DNA of 64,000 nucleotides from Roseiarcus sp963749715 (lineage in GTDB: Bacteria > Pseudomonadota > Alphaproteobacteria > Rhizobiales > Beijerinckiaceae): contig CAVVNR010000014.1 of NCBI GenBank assembly GCA_963749715.1, positions 1 through 64,000 of the forward strand, read 5' to 3'. Of this stretch, positions 52,172-61,709 are shown piece after piece. How positions within the stretch are numbered: the first letter of the stretch is position 1; every line of letters begins with the position of its first letter. Position numbers and translations under genes: made by a program. Below the pieces are notes generated by a model. That model did no database searches. It was not told the origin of the DNA and saw only the letters and a list, made by a program, of their open reading frames with translations.

Positions 52172-53551
52172 ATGAGCGTCTTGTCGTTTTTGGACCGCAG
52201 TCATTCAATCGCGAGGCCGGGCTTCAGCCGCTGGATGGTTCCTCCGGCAGCTTTGTGCATTCATCTGTGCATCGGCCAGGTTTATGCGTTCAGCGTCTTC
52301 AACAAGCCGATGCACACGCTGATCGGAATCACGGACGCCGTTGCGGACGACTGGAAGGTGACCGACCTCGGCTGGATCTTCTCGATCGCCATTTTCTTTC
52401 TCGGCGCTTCCGCCGCAGTGCTTGGCCGCTGGGTTGAGGAAGGCGGGCCGCGGCGCACGATGTTTACCGCAGCGTTGTGCTTCGGTGGCGGGTTCCTCGT
52501 CAGCGCCTTCGGCGTATACGTGCATCAGTTGTGGATCGTCTATCTCGGCTACGGCGTCCTCGGCGGCGTTGGCTTGGGGCTCGGCTACATTTCGCCGGTG
52601 TCGACATTGATCAAATGGTTCCCTGACCGGCCCGGCATGGCGACCGGCATGGCAATCATGGGCTTCGGCGGCGGCGCGATGATCGCCTCCCCGCTTTCGG
52701 TCTGGCTGATCAGCGTGTTCTCGACGCCGACGCACATCGGAGTCGCCGAGACCTTTGTCGTGCTCGGGATCGTCTACGCCATCTTCATGCTGGTCGGCGC
52801 GGCGATTGTCCGGCTGCCGCCGGCGGGGTGGAAGCCTGAAGGATATGTTGCGCCGGCTCAGCCCAAGAAACTCGTCACCACCAAGGACGTCTATGTCTAC
52901 CAGGCGTTGAAGACGCCGCAGTTCTGGCTGATCTGGATCGTACTGTGCATGAACGTGACGGCGGGCATCGGCGTGCTCGGCCAGGCGTCGTTGATGAGCC
53001 AGGAAATGTTCCCTGGGCGGGTCACCGCCGCCGCCGCCGGCGGCTTCGTCGGGCTGCTCAGCATCTTCAACATGGCAGGACGCTTCTTCTGGGCTTCGAC
53101 CTCCGACTACATCGGCCGCAAGAACACGTATTTCGTCTTCTTCGCGCTCGGGTTCGTGCTTTACGCGCTCGTGCCTTACTTCGGCGGCGCCGGCAGCCTG
53201 GCGCTGTTCGTGTTGTGCTTCTGCGTCATCCTGAGCATGTACGGCGGCGGCTTCGCGACTGTGCCGGCATATCTCAAGGATATGTTTGGCACCCGCTACG
53301 TCGGGGCGATTCACGGAATGCTCATCACCGCGTGGTCGGTCGCGGGCGTGCTCGGTCCTGTGCTGGTCAACTATATCCGGCAGTATCAGATCGACAGCGG
53401 CGTGCCGAAGGCGCAGGCCTATAACGTCACCATGTACATCATGGCTGGGCTTCTGGTCGTCGGCTTCATCGCCAATTTCCTGATCCAAGCGGTGGACGAT
53501 CGGCATCACATGGCGCTCGATACGGTCGACGAGGCCGTCGGCGTGGCTTGA
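52172..53551 (+). CDS. OFA-family MFS transporter (oxalate:formate antiporter-like)
   Basis: A 459-residue major facilitator with 12 spans. The N-terminus (CIHLCIGQVYAFSVFNKPM) and the loops GYGVLGGVGLGLGYISPV and LIKWFPDRPGMATGMAIMGF are typical of the OFA branch, which exchanges oxalate, formate or other small organic anions. It has a proline-containing central loop near 222. A 43-residue small subunit gene follows 10 bases after its stop. The solute is not certain. Confidence 0.9.
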   Translation: MSVLSFLDRSHSIARPGFSRWMVPPAALCIHLCIGQVYAFSVFNKPMHTLIGITDAVADDWKVTDLGWIFSIAIFFLGASAAVLGRWVEEGGPRRTMFTAALCFGGGFLVSAFGVYVHQLWIVYLGYGVLGGVGLGLGYISPVSTLIKWFPDRPGMATGMAIMGFGGGAMIASPLSVWLISVFSTPTHIGVAETFVVLGIVYAIFMLVGAAIVRLPPAGWKPEGYVAPAQPKKLVTTKDVYVYQALKTPQFWLIWIVLCMNVTAGIGVLGQASLMSQEMFPGRVTAAAAGGFVGLLSIFNMAGRFFWASTSDYIGRKNTYFVFFALGFVLYALVPYFGGAGSLALFVLCFCVILSMYGGGFATVPAYLKDMFGTRYVGAIHGMLITAWSVAGVLGPVLVNYIRQYQIDSGVPKAQAYNVTMYIMAGLLVVGFIANFLIQAVDDRHHMALDTVDEAVGVA

Positions 53552-53561
53552 GGGAGTCGAC

Positions 53562-53693
53562 ATGGGTTCTTCCGACAACAACCGCGACGGCACGACCTCC
53601 CTTGAGCTGGCGCTCGCCTGGGGCTTCGTTGGCATCCCGCTGCTCTGGGGCATTTACGGGACTTTGGTCAACGCGCTGAAGCTCTTCCAGTAG
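53562..53693 (+). CDS. MFS transporter small subunit
   Basis: A 43-residue protein (ATG 53562, stop 53691-53693) with a polar start and one membrane span, LELALAWGFVGIPLLWGIYG, ending TLVNALKLFQ. GGGAG lies just upstream. Such tiny proteins are regularly found directly after OFA-type transporter genes and are annotated as their small subunits. Function is inferred from this constant pairing. Confidence 0.82.
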   Translation: MGSSDNNRDGTTSLELALAWGFVGIPLLWGIYGTLVNALKLFQ

Positions 53694-53725
53694 CGGAAAC
53701 ATCGCGCGCCGACGCACCGGGCGGC

Positions 53726-55219
53726 TTAGCTCGCCTCCGCCAGAAGCGACAGCTGCTGGCGTCCAGGCTCGCCGAGCTGATCGAGGAGACGGGTCGGATA
53801 GTCGCCGGTGAAGCAATGGTCGGTGAACTGCGGCTGTCTGGCGTTGCGGCCGGGATAGCCCATGGCGCGGTAGATGCCGTCGACCGAGAGGAACGCGAGA
53901 GAGTCGGCGCCGACGAATCGCCGCATTTCCTCAAGGCCCATGCGCGCGGCGAGCAGCTTGTCGCGCTCAGGCGTGTCGATGCCGTAAAAGTCCGGCCAGG
54001 CGATCGGCGGCGAGGAGATGCGGAAGTGGACTTCGCGCGCGCCCGCCTCGCGCATCATCTGCATGATCTTGACGCTGGTCGTGCCGCGCACGATCGAATC
54101 GTCGATCAGCACGATTCGCTTGCCCTCGACCACCGCCCGGTTGGCGTTGTGCTTCATCCGGACGCCAAGCTCGCGAATCGACTGGGTCGGCTGAATGAAG
54201 GTGCGCCCGACATAGTGGTTGCGAATGATCCCGAGCTCGAACGGCAGGCCGCAGGCGCGGGCGTAGCCGATCGCCGCGGGAACGCCGGAATCGGGGACCG
54301 GCACGACGACGTCGGCGCCGGCGGGGGCTTCGCGCGCGAGCTCCGCACCCATCGCCTTGCGCGCGTCATAGACGGACCGGCCGCCGACGATCGAGTCGGG
54401 GCGGGCGAAATAGATATATTCGAAGATGCAGGGCCTGGCGGGCAATCGCGGCAACGGGAAGAAGCTGTTCACCCCATCGCCGTCGATGACCACGACTTCG
54501 CCGTTCTCGATGTCGCGGACGAATTTCGCCCCGATGATGTCGAGGGCGCAGGTCTCCGAGCACAGGATCGGACTGCCGTCGAGCTCGCCGAGCACGAGGG
54601 GACGGATGCCCAGCGGATCGCGCGCGCCGATCAGCTTCTTGTTGGTCAGCGCCACCAACGCGTAGGCGCCCTCGATCTCCGCCAGCGCCTCGACGAAACG
54701 GTCGACGATCCTCGACCGGCGCGAGCGGGCCGCGAGCAGCAGCACGACTTCGGTGTCGGTCGTGGACTGGCAGATCGCGCCGCCGCGAATGAGCTCCCGC
54801 CTCAGCGTCAACCCGTTGGTCAGATTGCCGTTGTGGGCGACCGCAAGGCCGCCAGCCTCCAGTTCGGCGAACAGCGGCTGGACGTTGCGCAGCACGGTCT
54901 CGCCGGTGGTCGAGTAGCGCACATGGCCGATCGCGCCGCGCCCCGGAAGGCGGTCGATGATTGCGCCGCTGGAGAAATGATCGCCGACCAGCCCCTGGCG
55001 GCGCTCGGAATGGAATCGGGCCCCGTCATAGGCGACGATGCCGGCCGCTTCCTGGCCGCGATGCTGTAAAGCATGCAGCCCAAGGGCGACGATCGCCGCC
55101 GCATCGGGATGATTGAAAATGCCGAATACGCCGCAGTGCTCGCGCAGCCGGTCCTCGTCGAGGTCGACCCCGGCCTCGCTCGACGCAACCGTAGCGATGG
55201 CCGAAGCTTCGCCCATCAT
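53726..55219 (-). CDS. purF: amidophosphoribosyltransferase
   Basis: A 497-residue enzyme making phosphoribosylamine from PRPP and glutamine, the first step of purine synthesis. The nucleophile is Cys29 in REHCGVFGIF, exposed after propeptide removal. The glutaminase domain has LQHRGQEAAGIV and HNGNLTNG, and the PRPP loop is RIVLIDDSIVRGTT. ATG 55219 overlaps the stop of the CvpA gene (ATGA), so the two are coupled. The longer frame to 55567 is antisense-like inside cvpA. Confidence 0.97.
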   Translation of the reverse strand: MMGEASAIATVASSEAGVDLDEDRLREHCGVFGIFNHPDAAAIVALGLHALQHRGQEAAGIVAYDGARFHSERRQGLVGDHFSSGAIIDRLPGRGAIGHVRYSTTGETVLRNVQPLFAELEAGGLAVAHNGNLTNGLTLRRELIRGGAICQSTTDTEVVLLLAARSRRSRIVDRFVEALAEIEGAYALVALTNKKLIGARDPLGIRPLVLGELDGSPILCSETCALDIIGAKFVRDIENGEVVVIDGDGVNSFFPLPRLPARPCIFEYIYFARPDSIVGGRSVYDARKAMGAELAREAPAGADVVVPVPDSGVPAAIGYARACGLPFELGIIRNHYVGRTFIQPTQSIRELGVRMKHNANRAVVEGKRIVLIDDSIVRGTTSVKIMQMMREAGAREVHFRISSPPIAWPDFYGIDTPERDKLLAARMGLEEMRRFVGADSLAFLSVDGIYRAMGYPGRNARQPQFTDHCFTGDYPTRLLDQLGEPGRQQLSLLAEAS

Positions 55220-55965
55220 TGCTTTGGCGCCGGCGCGAACGGCGCCGGAGGCGGAACGTTCTTGTTGATCAAGGCGTCGAGTTTCTGTTTGTCCGTGGTC
55301 GAGCTGCTCGCTCCCGCGGTCGAATCGGTCTTCTTCGGCGCCGCTGGCGCCGCCGGAGCGGGAGCGGGAGTTGCAATCGGCTGATCGCCGGCCGTCCTCG
55401 GGGTCGAAACGGCCGAATCGTTCGCCGGCGCCAGCTCGTTGGTCGCGGCGCTGGCATGCGACTTGATCCATCCGTCGACGGTCGCCGCCGCGTCCTCGGG
55501 CAGCAAGGCGATGATCCGATCGGCCGTCTCGGTGAGGATCGGCCGCGTCCTGGCGTTCTTGACCCATTCCGGTTGCTGCTTCTCCGAGACCAGCCAGTTG
55601 AAAATGGCGAACGCGACGACGGCGAGAAGGAATCCCCTCGCGACCCCGAACACGAAGCCCAGCGACCGGTCGAGGGCGCCGATCTTGCTGTCGAGGATCG
55701 CGTCCGACAGACGCACCGTGAACAGCGAAACAATGATCAACGTGACGAAAAACACGATCGCGCCAGCAGCGGCCTGGGCGATGACTTCCTTATGGATATA
55801 GGGAGTGAGGTAGGGCACGACGAGGGGATAGAAGTAATAGGCGGCGGCGGCCGCGGCCGCCCACGACGCGATGGCGAGAACCTCGCGGGTGACCCCGCGC
55901 ATCATCGACAACAGCGCCGAGACGAGGACGATGCCGAGAACCGCGAGATCGAGATAGGAGGGCAT
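55216..55965 (-). CDS. CvpA family membrane protein
   Basis: A 249-residue protein with four hydrophobic segments in the first 120 residues: LDLAVLGIVLVSALLSMMRG, IASWAAAAAAAYYF and others. A Pro/Ala-rich soluble tail follows. CvpA-type proteins are named for colicin V production and are linked to envelope function. The gene overlaps purF by 4 bases, an arrangement conserved in many proteobacteria, with radA 83 bases upstream. The tail is low-complexity and probably disordered. Confidence 0.9.
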   Translation of the reverse strand: MPSYLDLAVLGIVLVSALLSMMRGVTREVLAIASWAAAAAAAYYFYPLVVPYLTPYIHKEVIAQAAAGAIVFFVTLIIVSLFTVRLSDAILDSKIGALDRSLGFVFGVARGFLLAVVAFAIFNWLVSEKQQPEWVKNARTRPILTETADRIIALLPEDAAATVDGWIKSHASAATNELAPANDSAVSTPRTAGDQPIATPAPAPAAPAAPKKTDSTAGASSSTTDKQKLDALINKNVPPPAPFAPAPKQ

Positions 55966-56048
55966 TTTTCGAGCGAACCTCGTCGGGACGGTTCAATGTC
56001 TTCTGCGCCGTCCGGCGGCCGGCGCGAGCGCCTTATAGCTAAGCCGCC

Positions 56049-57479
56049 TCATTTCGTCACCCCACTACGAGCCGGCGCGCCGGCGCGCGGCGTCCTCGCC
56101 TCAACCGCGCTCGAGGCGATCAGCGCAACCAAAGTCGCCACCGTCCCGATCGGCTGCGCTGCGATATTGACGCTCTCACCGTCCGAACGCAGCGAGGACG
56201 GCGCGAACGCCTTCGCAAATCCGAGCTTGGCGGCCTCCTTGAGGCGCAAGCCGGGGTGCGCGACCGCGCGCACCGAGCCCGACAACCCGATTTCGCCGAA
56301 ATAGACCGCATCGCGGGGCAGGCTTGCGCCGGTGAGCGAGGATATGAGCGCCGCGGCCGCGGCAAGATCGGCCGCAGGCTCGACGATCCGCAAGCCCCCG
56401 GCGACGTTGAGATAGACATCATACTGCCCGAGCTTCATTCCTCCGTGGGCCTCGAGCACCGCGAGCACCATCGCCAGCCGGCTTGGCTCCCAGCCGACGA
56501 CCGCGCGGCGCGGCGTGCCGAGCGTCGTCGGCGCGACCAGCGCCTGAACCTCGACCAAGAGCGGGCGCGCTCCCTCGACGCCGGCGAAGACCGCGGCGCC
56601 CGGATTGGCTGCGCCGTCGCGATCGGCCAGGAACAGCGCCGAAGGGTTCGGGACTTCGTCTAGGCCGCCGCCGGTCATCTCGAAGACGCCGACCTCGTCG
56701 GTCGCGCCGAACCGGTTCTTCGACGCCCGCAGAAGACGAAAGGCGTGCGCGCCGTCGCCCTCGAAGGAGAACACCGCGTCGACCATGTGCTCGACGACGC
56801 GCGGGCCGGCGATCTGACCGTCCTTGGTGACGTGTCCGACGATGAGCAGCGCCGCGCCGCTCGCCTTGGCGAAGCGGATGAGCGCCTGGGCCGAGCCGCG
56901 CACCTGGCTCACCGTTCCGGGCGCCGATTCGATCGCGTCGCTCCACATGGTCTGAATCGAATCGATCACCACGAACTTCGGCGCGTCGCCCGAGCCGAGC
57001 GTCGCGACGATGTCCTCGACGAAAGTCTGGGCCGCAAGCTGAACTGGCGCGTCGGCGAGCCCGAGCCTCACCGCGCGCAGACGAACTTGCGCCGTCAATT
57101 CCTCGCCCGAGACATAGACGACGCGCCCGCCCGAGCGGGCGACCGCGGCGCAGGCCTGGATCAGCAGAGTGGACTTGCCAATTCCCGGCTCGCCGCCAAT
57201 CAGGGTCGTCGATCCGGGCACAAATCCGCCTCCGGCCACCCGATCGAGCTCGACGAGACCGGTCACGAGACGCGGGTCGGGCGTTGACGCGCCCGACAGG
57301 TCTTCGAGCGGAAACGGCCGGCCGGCCGCGCCCCGCCTGGCCGCCGCGCCGCCAATTCCGAGCGCCGCGGCTTCTTCAATGATCGTGTTCCACTCGCCGC
57401 AAAATTCGCACTTGCCCTGCCAGCGCTGGGTGATGGCCCCGCAATTCTGGCAGACATAAGAAGAACGAAACTTGGCCAT
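56049..57479 (-). CDS. radA: DNA repair protein RadA
   Basis: A 476-residue RecA-like ATPase that processes recombination intermediates. It has an N-terminal C4 zinc finger (CQNCGAITQRWQGKCEFCG), Walker A GGEPGIGKST, the RadA-specific KNRFG motif, and a C-terminal Lon-protease-like domain with GIGxSGSVRAV-type sequence (EIGLSGSVRAVAHPGLRLKE). ATG 57479 (MAKFRSSYVCQNCG) is the family start. The radA-cvpA-purF order is shared with other Rhizobiales. Confidence 0.96.
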   Translation of the reverse strand: MAKFRSSYVCQNCGAITQRWQGKCEFCGEWNTIIEEAAALGIGGAAARRGAAGRPFPLEDLSGASTPDPRLVTGLVELDRVAGGGFVPGSTTLIGGEPGIGKSTLLIQACAAVARSGGRVVYVSGEELTAQVRLRAVRLGLADAPVQLAAQTFVEDIVATLGSGDAPKFVVIDSIQTMWSDAIESAPGTVSQVRGSAQALIRFAKASGAALLIVGHVTKDGQIAGPRVVEHMVDAVFSFEGDGAHAFRLLRASKNRFGATDEVGVFEMTGGGLDEVPNPSALFLADRDGAANPGAAVFAGVEGARPLLVEVQALVAPTTLGTPRRAVVGWEPSRLAMVLAVLEAHGGMKLGQYDVYLNVAGGLRIVEPAADLAAAAALISSLTGASLPRDAVYFGEIGLSGSVRAVAHPGLRLKEAAKLGFAKAFAPSSLRSDGESVNIAAQPIGTVATLVALIASSAVEARTPRAGAPARSGVTK

Positions 57480-57606
57480 GGCGTCGAACTGGCAGGTTTG
57501 ACCGGACCTGTCGAGGGGCTTCGCGGTAGGCGCGCTTGCAGATTGCGACACAAGGTCGCCGGGCGAAAATCGTGGTCGCGGACACGGAGGCCAATCCGGA
57601 ACAGCG

Positions 57607-59409
57607 ATGACTGACGCGCAGGACCTCTCGAACTACTTGCGGCGTCCCCTCGACGGCGTCGGCCCGATCGACCGTCGTCGCGGGCGTTCATTGCGGCGCC
57701 TGCATCGCCGCGACCGAGACGGGCCTGCGCAAGCAGGCTGGCGTGCCCGGCGCGCGCGTCGATCTCGCCAGCAAGCGCGTCACGGTCGAGTGGAACAAGC
57801 GCGCGCTCGAGCCGCCAACGATCCTCGAGCGGCTCGCGGCGCTGGGCTATCCCGCCCTTTTGCCGCGGAGACGCGAACAGCGTCGAAAAGGCGGCGGCAC
57901 AGCAGCTCTTGCGCTGTCTCAGCATCGCCGCTTTCGGCGCGATGAACGTGAGGCTGCTCTCGGTCTCGCACTCGGGGGCGCCGACAGCGATCCGAATTCC
58001 CCCGCCCGCGATCTCTTCCACTGGCTCTCCGCCCTGATCGCGCTGCCCTGCGCACGATATGCCGGCATGCGTTCGACATGAGCTCGGCCCGCGCGCTGAA
58101 GAGCTGGTCGCTCAACATGGACGTGCCGATTTCGCTCGGCGTCGCGCTCGCGCTAGGCCTCTCGGGCCGGCGCGCAAGCCTATGCGGGCGCGCTCAATCT
58201 CACCGGCACACTGCGCGCGAGGGTCGCCAAAGAGGCGGGCGACGCCCTGCTCGACGAGGTCAATGCGCTGCTCGCCAAGGCGGTCGAGCAGCGCTCGTCC
58301 TATGTGCGCCTCGCCGATCGCGCGGCGCGGCTCTACGCGCCGGTCGTCCATTTGGCGGCGCTTATGACCTTTCTCGGCTGGCTATGGCTCGGCGCCGGCT
58401 GGCGGCAGTCGCTGGTCGTCGCGGTCACCGTGCTCATCATCACCTGCCCGTGCGCGCTCGGGCTCGCGGTCCTGGCGGTGCAAGCGGTCGCGGCGGGGGC
58501 GCTGTTTCGTCGTGGGCTGATCCTCAATTCCGACGAGGCCCTGGAGCGCCTGGCGGAAGCCAGGACGATTGTGTTCGATAAGACCGGCACCCTGACCGAT
58601 CCCCGCCCGGCTCTCGCCAACGGCGCCGACATCGCTCCGCATGACCTCGCGCTTGCGGGCTCGTTCGCGCTCTCGAGCCGGCATCCGCTCGCCAAGGCCA
58701 TTGCCGACGCTGCGCGCGCCAGCGAGCCGTTGACCGGGACCGAATTCCCTGGACAGGGCGTCACCGCGCTCGATCATGGCCGACGCGTGAAGCTCGGCTC
58801 CGTCGCCTTCTGCAAGGCCGAGGCCGAGGCGGCGCCGGTCGCGGCCGCCTTTCCCGACACGTCGCTGATCGTGCTCAAGACGCAAGAGCGCGCAGTGACA
58901 TTCGCGGTCAAGCAGCGCCTGCGCTCCGACGCGCGCGCGAGGTCGAGATCCTCTCCGGCGACCGCGAGGCGGCGGTCGCGCTGGTCGCGCGCGAACTCGG
59001 CGTCGAGCATTTCGCGTTCGGTCTCAAGCCTAAGCACAAGATCGACCAACTCAAGGCGCTTTCCGCCGCGGGAATGCGCCCGCTGATGGTTGGCGACGGC
59101 CTCAACGACGCGCCGGCGCTCGCCGCGGCGCATGTGTCGATCTCGCCCATTTCCGCAGCCCATATCGCCCAGGCGCAAGCCGACGCTTTGTTCCTCGGCG
59201 AACGGCTCGCGCCGGTCGTCAACGCGCTGCGCCTCGCCGCCAAGGCGCGCGGGCTCATGATCGAAAATCTCTGGCTCTCGTTGATCTATAACCTGCTTGT
59301 CGTCCCGCTCGCGGTCACAGGCCATGTGACCCCGCTGATCGCGGCGCTGGCGATGTCGGGCTCCTCGGTCCTGGTCACGTTCAATGCGCTCCGAGCCCGT
59401 CATGCGTAG
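57607..59409 (+). pseudogene. ccoI: FixI/CcoI-type copper-transporting P-type ATPase, decayed with an internal deletion
   Basis: The remains of the ATPase that loads copper for cbb3 oxidase assembly. Pieces in changing frames are the metal-binding GVHCGACIAATETGL (about 57690), ARDLFHWLSALIALP (about 58005), NMDVPISLGVAL (58115), ADRAARLYAPVVHLAALMTF, CPC in TCPCALGLAV, the phosphorylation site DKTGTLTD (58580) and GDGLNDAPA (59095). Between ISLGVAL and the LNLTGTLRARV piece (about 58160-58200) some 130 residues are gone, including the actuator domain with its TGE motif. Several frame changes are also needed. The gene cannot code for a working pump. FixS lies just downstream, but no ccoNOPQ genes are in the window. 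Confidence 0.88.
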
Positions 59410-59421
59410 GGCTCGGCGGCG

Positions 59422-59580
59422 ATGAACGTCCACGTCTATCTCGTGCCGCTGGCGCTTGCGCTCGGCGGCTCGGGCTCGCAGCCTTCTTGTGGGCGCTGCG
59501 CAACGGACAGTTTGACGACCTCGACGGCGCCGCTTGGCGGGCGATCAGCGACGACGATCTGCCGGAGGACGAGCGGTAGC
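59422..59580 (+). pseudogene. ccoS: CcoS/FixS-type small membrane protein, frameshifted
   Basis: ATG 59422 starts NVHVYLVPLALALGG. The rest of a typical CcoS follows one frame away: AAFLWALRNGQFDDLDGAAW then AISDDDLPEDER and a stop at 59578-59580. One base missing near 59462-59470 explains the break. The restored protein of about 52 residues has one membrane span and an acidic tail. It is needed for cbb3 oxidase maturation and normally sits right after ccoI, as here. Confidence 0.82.
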
Positions 59581-60112
59581 CGGGGCGAGGGTCTCGTCCG
59601 GCTGGCGCGCGCGCCTTCGTCGAAGTCGCGAGGGTTCAACGCCACGATAGCCTCTGCCCGTCGGTTAACCGCCGCTCCCACCACCAGATCGCCCGCTCCG
59701 ACCTCTCGCGGGCAGGCGCGCCCCGTGGCGACGTGGCGCGACTTGTCGATCAGCACCGCTATGAAGACGACCGTTCCGACGACGATGAGCTTCCGGAGAA
59801 AACGGCTCGGCGCGACCGTTTTTGAGGATGACGTGCGTACGTCAAAGACGCCGACCCCGGTTGTTGGCAGCTGGTCCGACCGACGGCATCGATCAATGCG
59901 CAAAAAGACACAATAAATTCCCGAACGCAAGCGATATTTCGGCGGCCACCGCGGCGACAAGAAATATCGCCCCCCGTCAGCGCTCCGTCAGCGACCTCGC
60001 GCAGAGTTACTGCAGCGGAGGGTGAGTAACCCACCGTTCAGAAGCGGCGTTTCGATCTTTCTCCAGGAGGGAGTTTAGCGTCGTAACCCTACAACCAAAC
60101 GGAGACTTACAT
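59581..60112. other. 532-base region after fixS, no convincing gene
   Basis: A minus-strand frame (59436-59960) includes one hydrophobic stretch, RKLIVVGTVVFIAVLIDKS. It overlaps fixS and lacks family resemblance, so I do not call it a gene. The last 100 bases form the leader of the secreted protein gene, with GGAGACTTACAT as its ribosome site. Confidence 0.35.
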
Positions 60113-60415
60113 ATGTCTACATCAAGCAATCGCATCCTGATCGCCATCGCAGCGTCGGCCATTTTGGCGGTGGCCGGCCCGGTCGCCTTGACCGCTGTTT
60201 CTCCCGCCGCCTACGCCGATGATGGCGCGAGCAGCGCCGACGGCGCGGGCGACTCGGCCGACGCGGGCCACTCCACCGACGGCAAGGGTGACAGCAAGGG
60301 CGATAGCAAGGGTGACGCAAAGGGCAACGACTCGGGCCACGGCAAGGGCAACTCGGGCCACGGCAAGGGCGACTCGGGCCACTCGAGCGGGCACAGCACC
60401 AGCGGTCATCGCTGA
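60113..60415 (+). CDS. exported Gly/Asp/His/Lys-rich low-complexity protein
   Basis: A 100-residue protein with a clear signal peptide (NRILIAIAASAILAVAGPVA, cleavage near AYA-DDG). The mature 65 residues are a repeat of small polar units such as GKGDSKGD, GHGKGNSGHGKGD and SGHSSGHSTSGHR, with no hydrophobic core. It is probably disordered, and the His and Asp residues could bind metal ions. GGAGA upstream supports the ATG. A two-component system starts 600 bases downstream on the same strand. Function unknown. Confidence 0.78.
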   Translation: MSTSSNRILIAIAASAILAVAGPVALTAVSPAAYADDGASSADGAGDSADAGHSTDGKGDSKGDSKGDAKGNDSGHGKGNSGHGKGDSGHSSGHSTSGHR

Positions 60416-60585
60416 GCCCGGCGACTGAACACGAAAAAAGACAGGCGTTCCGCGTCCCTATGCCTCAACCAACAAGGGCGAGGCGAGGGCGCGGAAGCGT
60501 CTAGCCGCAAGGTAGCCAAAACACATGAGCGAAGTTCTGAGCCCGAAATCGCGAACGAATCCGCACCTCGATTGGCGCCAACCCG

Positions 60586-60777
60586 GTGGTGATCGACATC
60601 CTGGAGCAAGTCGTCGACCAGGCGCGCCGCGGAGAGATCACCGCGGCTGCAATCGCGTTGGTGCGGCCGGACGCGACAATATGCTCTTGCATAAGCGGCC
60701 CATATGGCGGCGGGCATCATCTCGTCGCCGCATGCGATTATCTGAAACAAGACATCATCGCAAAGACGGACAACTAG
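60586..60777 (+). CDS. small hypothetical protein
   Basis: A 63-residue frame from GTG 60586 (VVIDILEQVVDQARRGEITA, then AIALVRPDATICSCISGPYG). It is open upstream to 60529, so the true start may be earlier or in another frame at ATG 60525. The sequence looks like a real helical protein with a Cys-x-Cys, but I recognise no family. It lies between the secreted protein and the response regulator. The surrounding 60416-61031 otherwise shows no gene. Confidence 0.5.
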   Translation: MVIDILEQVVDQARRGEITAAAIALVRPDATICSCISGPYGGGHHLVAACDYLKQDIIAKTDN

Positions 60778-61031
60778 CGCCATGGCCGCCACGCTCGATC
60801 TGCCGCGGCGAATAAAAGCCGAATGCTTCACTTGGAGCCGGCCTCGCAACCTTATTCTAAGACCGGTCGGCTCCTGCCGGCCCGTGTGTCCGAACTCGCG
60901 AAAACGCCCCAAAGGGCCGTTGATCGAAGTCAAGGCGTTTGACGGCCAGCGGGCGCATGGAAACGGATGAGGGCGTTGAGCGGGTGAGTGTCGGTAGTCT
61001 CCCGCGACCCAAGCGCGTAAGAGACCAGACA

Positions 61032-61709
61032 ATGCGTATTCTGATCGTCGAAGATAACGAAAAGGTCGCGACGCTGATCGCCAAGCGGCTTGGCGAAAAC
61101 CTCTTTGTCGTCGACCAGGTGAAAACGGTAGACGAAGCGATGGGTGCGCTGGAAGTCGTCGCCTACGATCTCGTCGTGCTTGATCTCACTTTGCCGGACG
61201 GCAACGGGATCGAGGTCTTGCGAGCGCTGCGCAAGAACCGAAAGTCCGTTCCGGTGCTGATCGAAACCGCTCGCGACGATGTCAGCCATCGCGTGGAGGC
61301 GCTGGACCAGGGCGCGGACGACTACATCGTGAAGCCTTTTTCGTCCGAGGAGCTACTTGCCCGCATTCGGGCCATTTTGCGTCGGCCAAAACAGGCCGTC
61401 CACTCGGCCATGGAGCTTGGCAACGTCACTCTTGATATCCCCTCGTTGGCCCTGAAAATAAACGGGGAACCGGTCGAAATTGCACGTCGCGAATTTGAAG
61501 TGCTGGCGGCCCTCTTTCGCAGCCGCGGGCGCATAATTCCGCGTGAGCGGCTTGAGGAGGCGATCTATTCGTTCGACGTCGACGTCACGCCCAACGCCAT
61601 CGAAGCGACAATCTCGCGCCTCAGGCGCCGGCTAGAAGCTCAAGGAGCGACGATCGGGATTACCGCCATGCGCGGTCTGGGCTACCTGCTTGCGGAACGC
61701 CCGCAATGA
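61032..61709 (+). CDS. OmpR-family response regulator
   Basis: A 225-residue regulator. The receiver domain (1-118) has the acidic pocket IVEDNEKV, the phosphorylated Asp51 in LDLTLPDGNG and a Lys in YIVKPFSSEEL. The C-terminal OmpR/PhoB winged helix is at about 125-222 (REFEVLAALFRSRGRIIPRE and ATISRLRRRL). It is the partner of the kinase whose ATG overlaps its stop (ATGA at 61706). The nearest upstream genes are small and of unknown function, so the regulated target is not evident. Confidence 0.95.
   Translation: MRILIVEDNEKVATLIAKRLGENLFVVDQVKTVDEAMGALEVVAYDLVVLDLTLPDGNGIEVLRALRKNRKSVPVLIETARDDVSHRVEALDQGADDYIVKPFSSEELLARIRAILRRPKQAVHSAMELGNVTLDIPSLALKINGEPVEIARREFEVLAALFRSRGRIIPRERLEEAIYSFDVDVTPNAIEATISRLRRRLEAQGATIGITAMRGLGYLLAERPQ

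Noticed and set aside
53816..55069. 417-residue plus-strand frame
   Set aside because: Antisense to purF, whose motifs and start are unambiguous.
59436..59960. 174-residue minus-strand frame with one hydrophobic stretch
   Set aside because: It overlaps the fixS remnant and has no clear start or family.
60280..60410. Short tandem repeats as a possible CRISPR array
   Set aside because: The repeats are in-frame codon repeats of a low-complexity exported protein, with no spacers of constant length.
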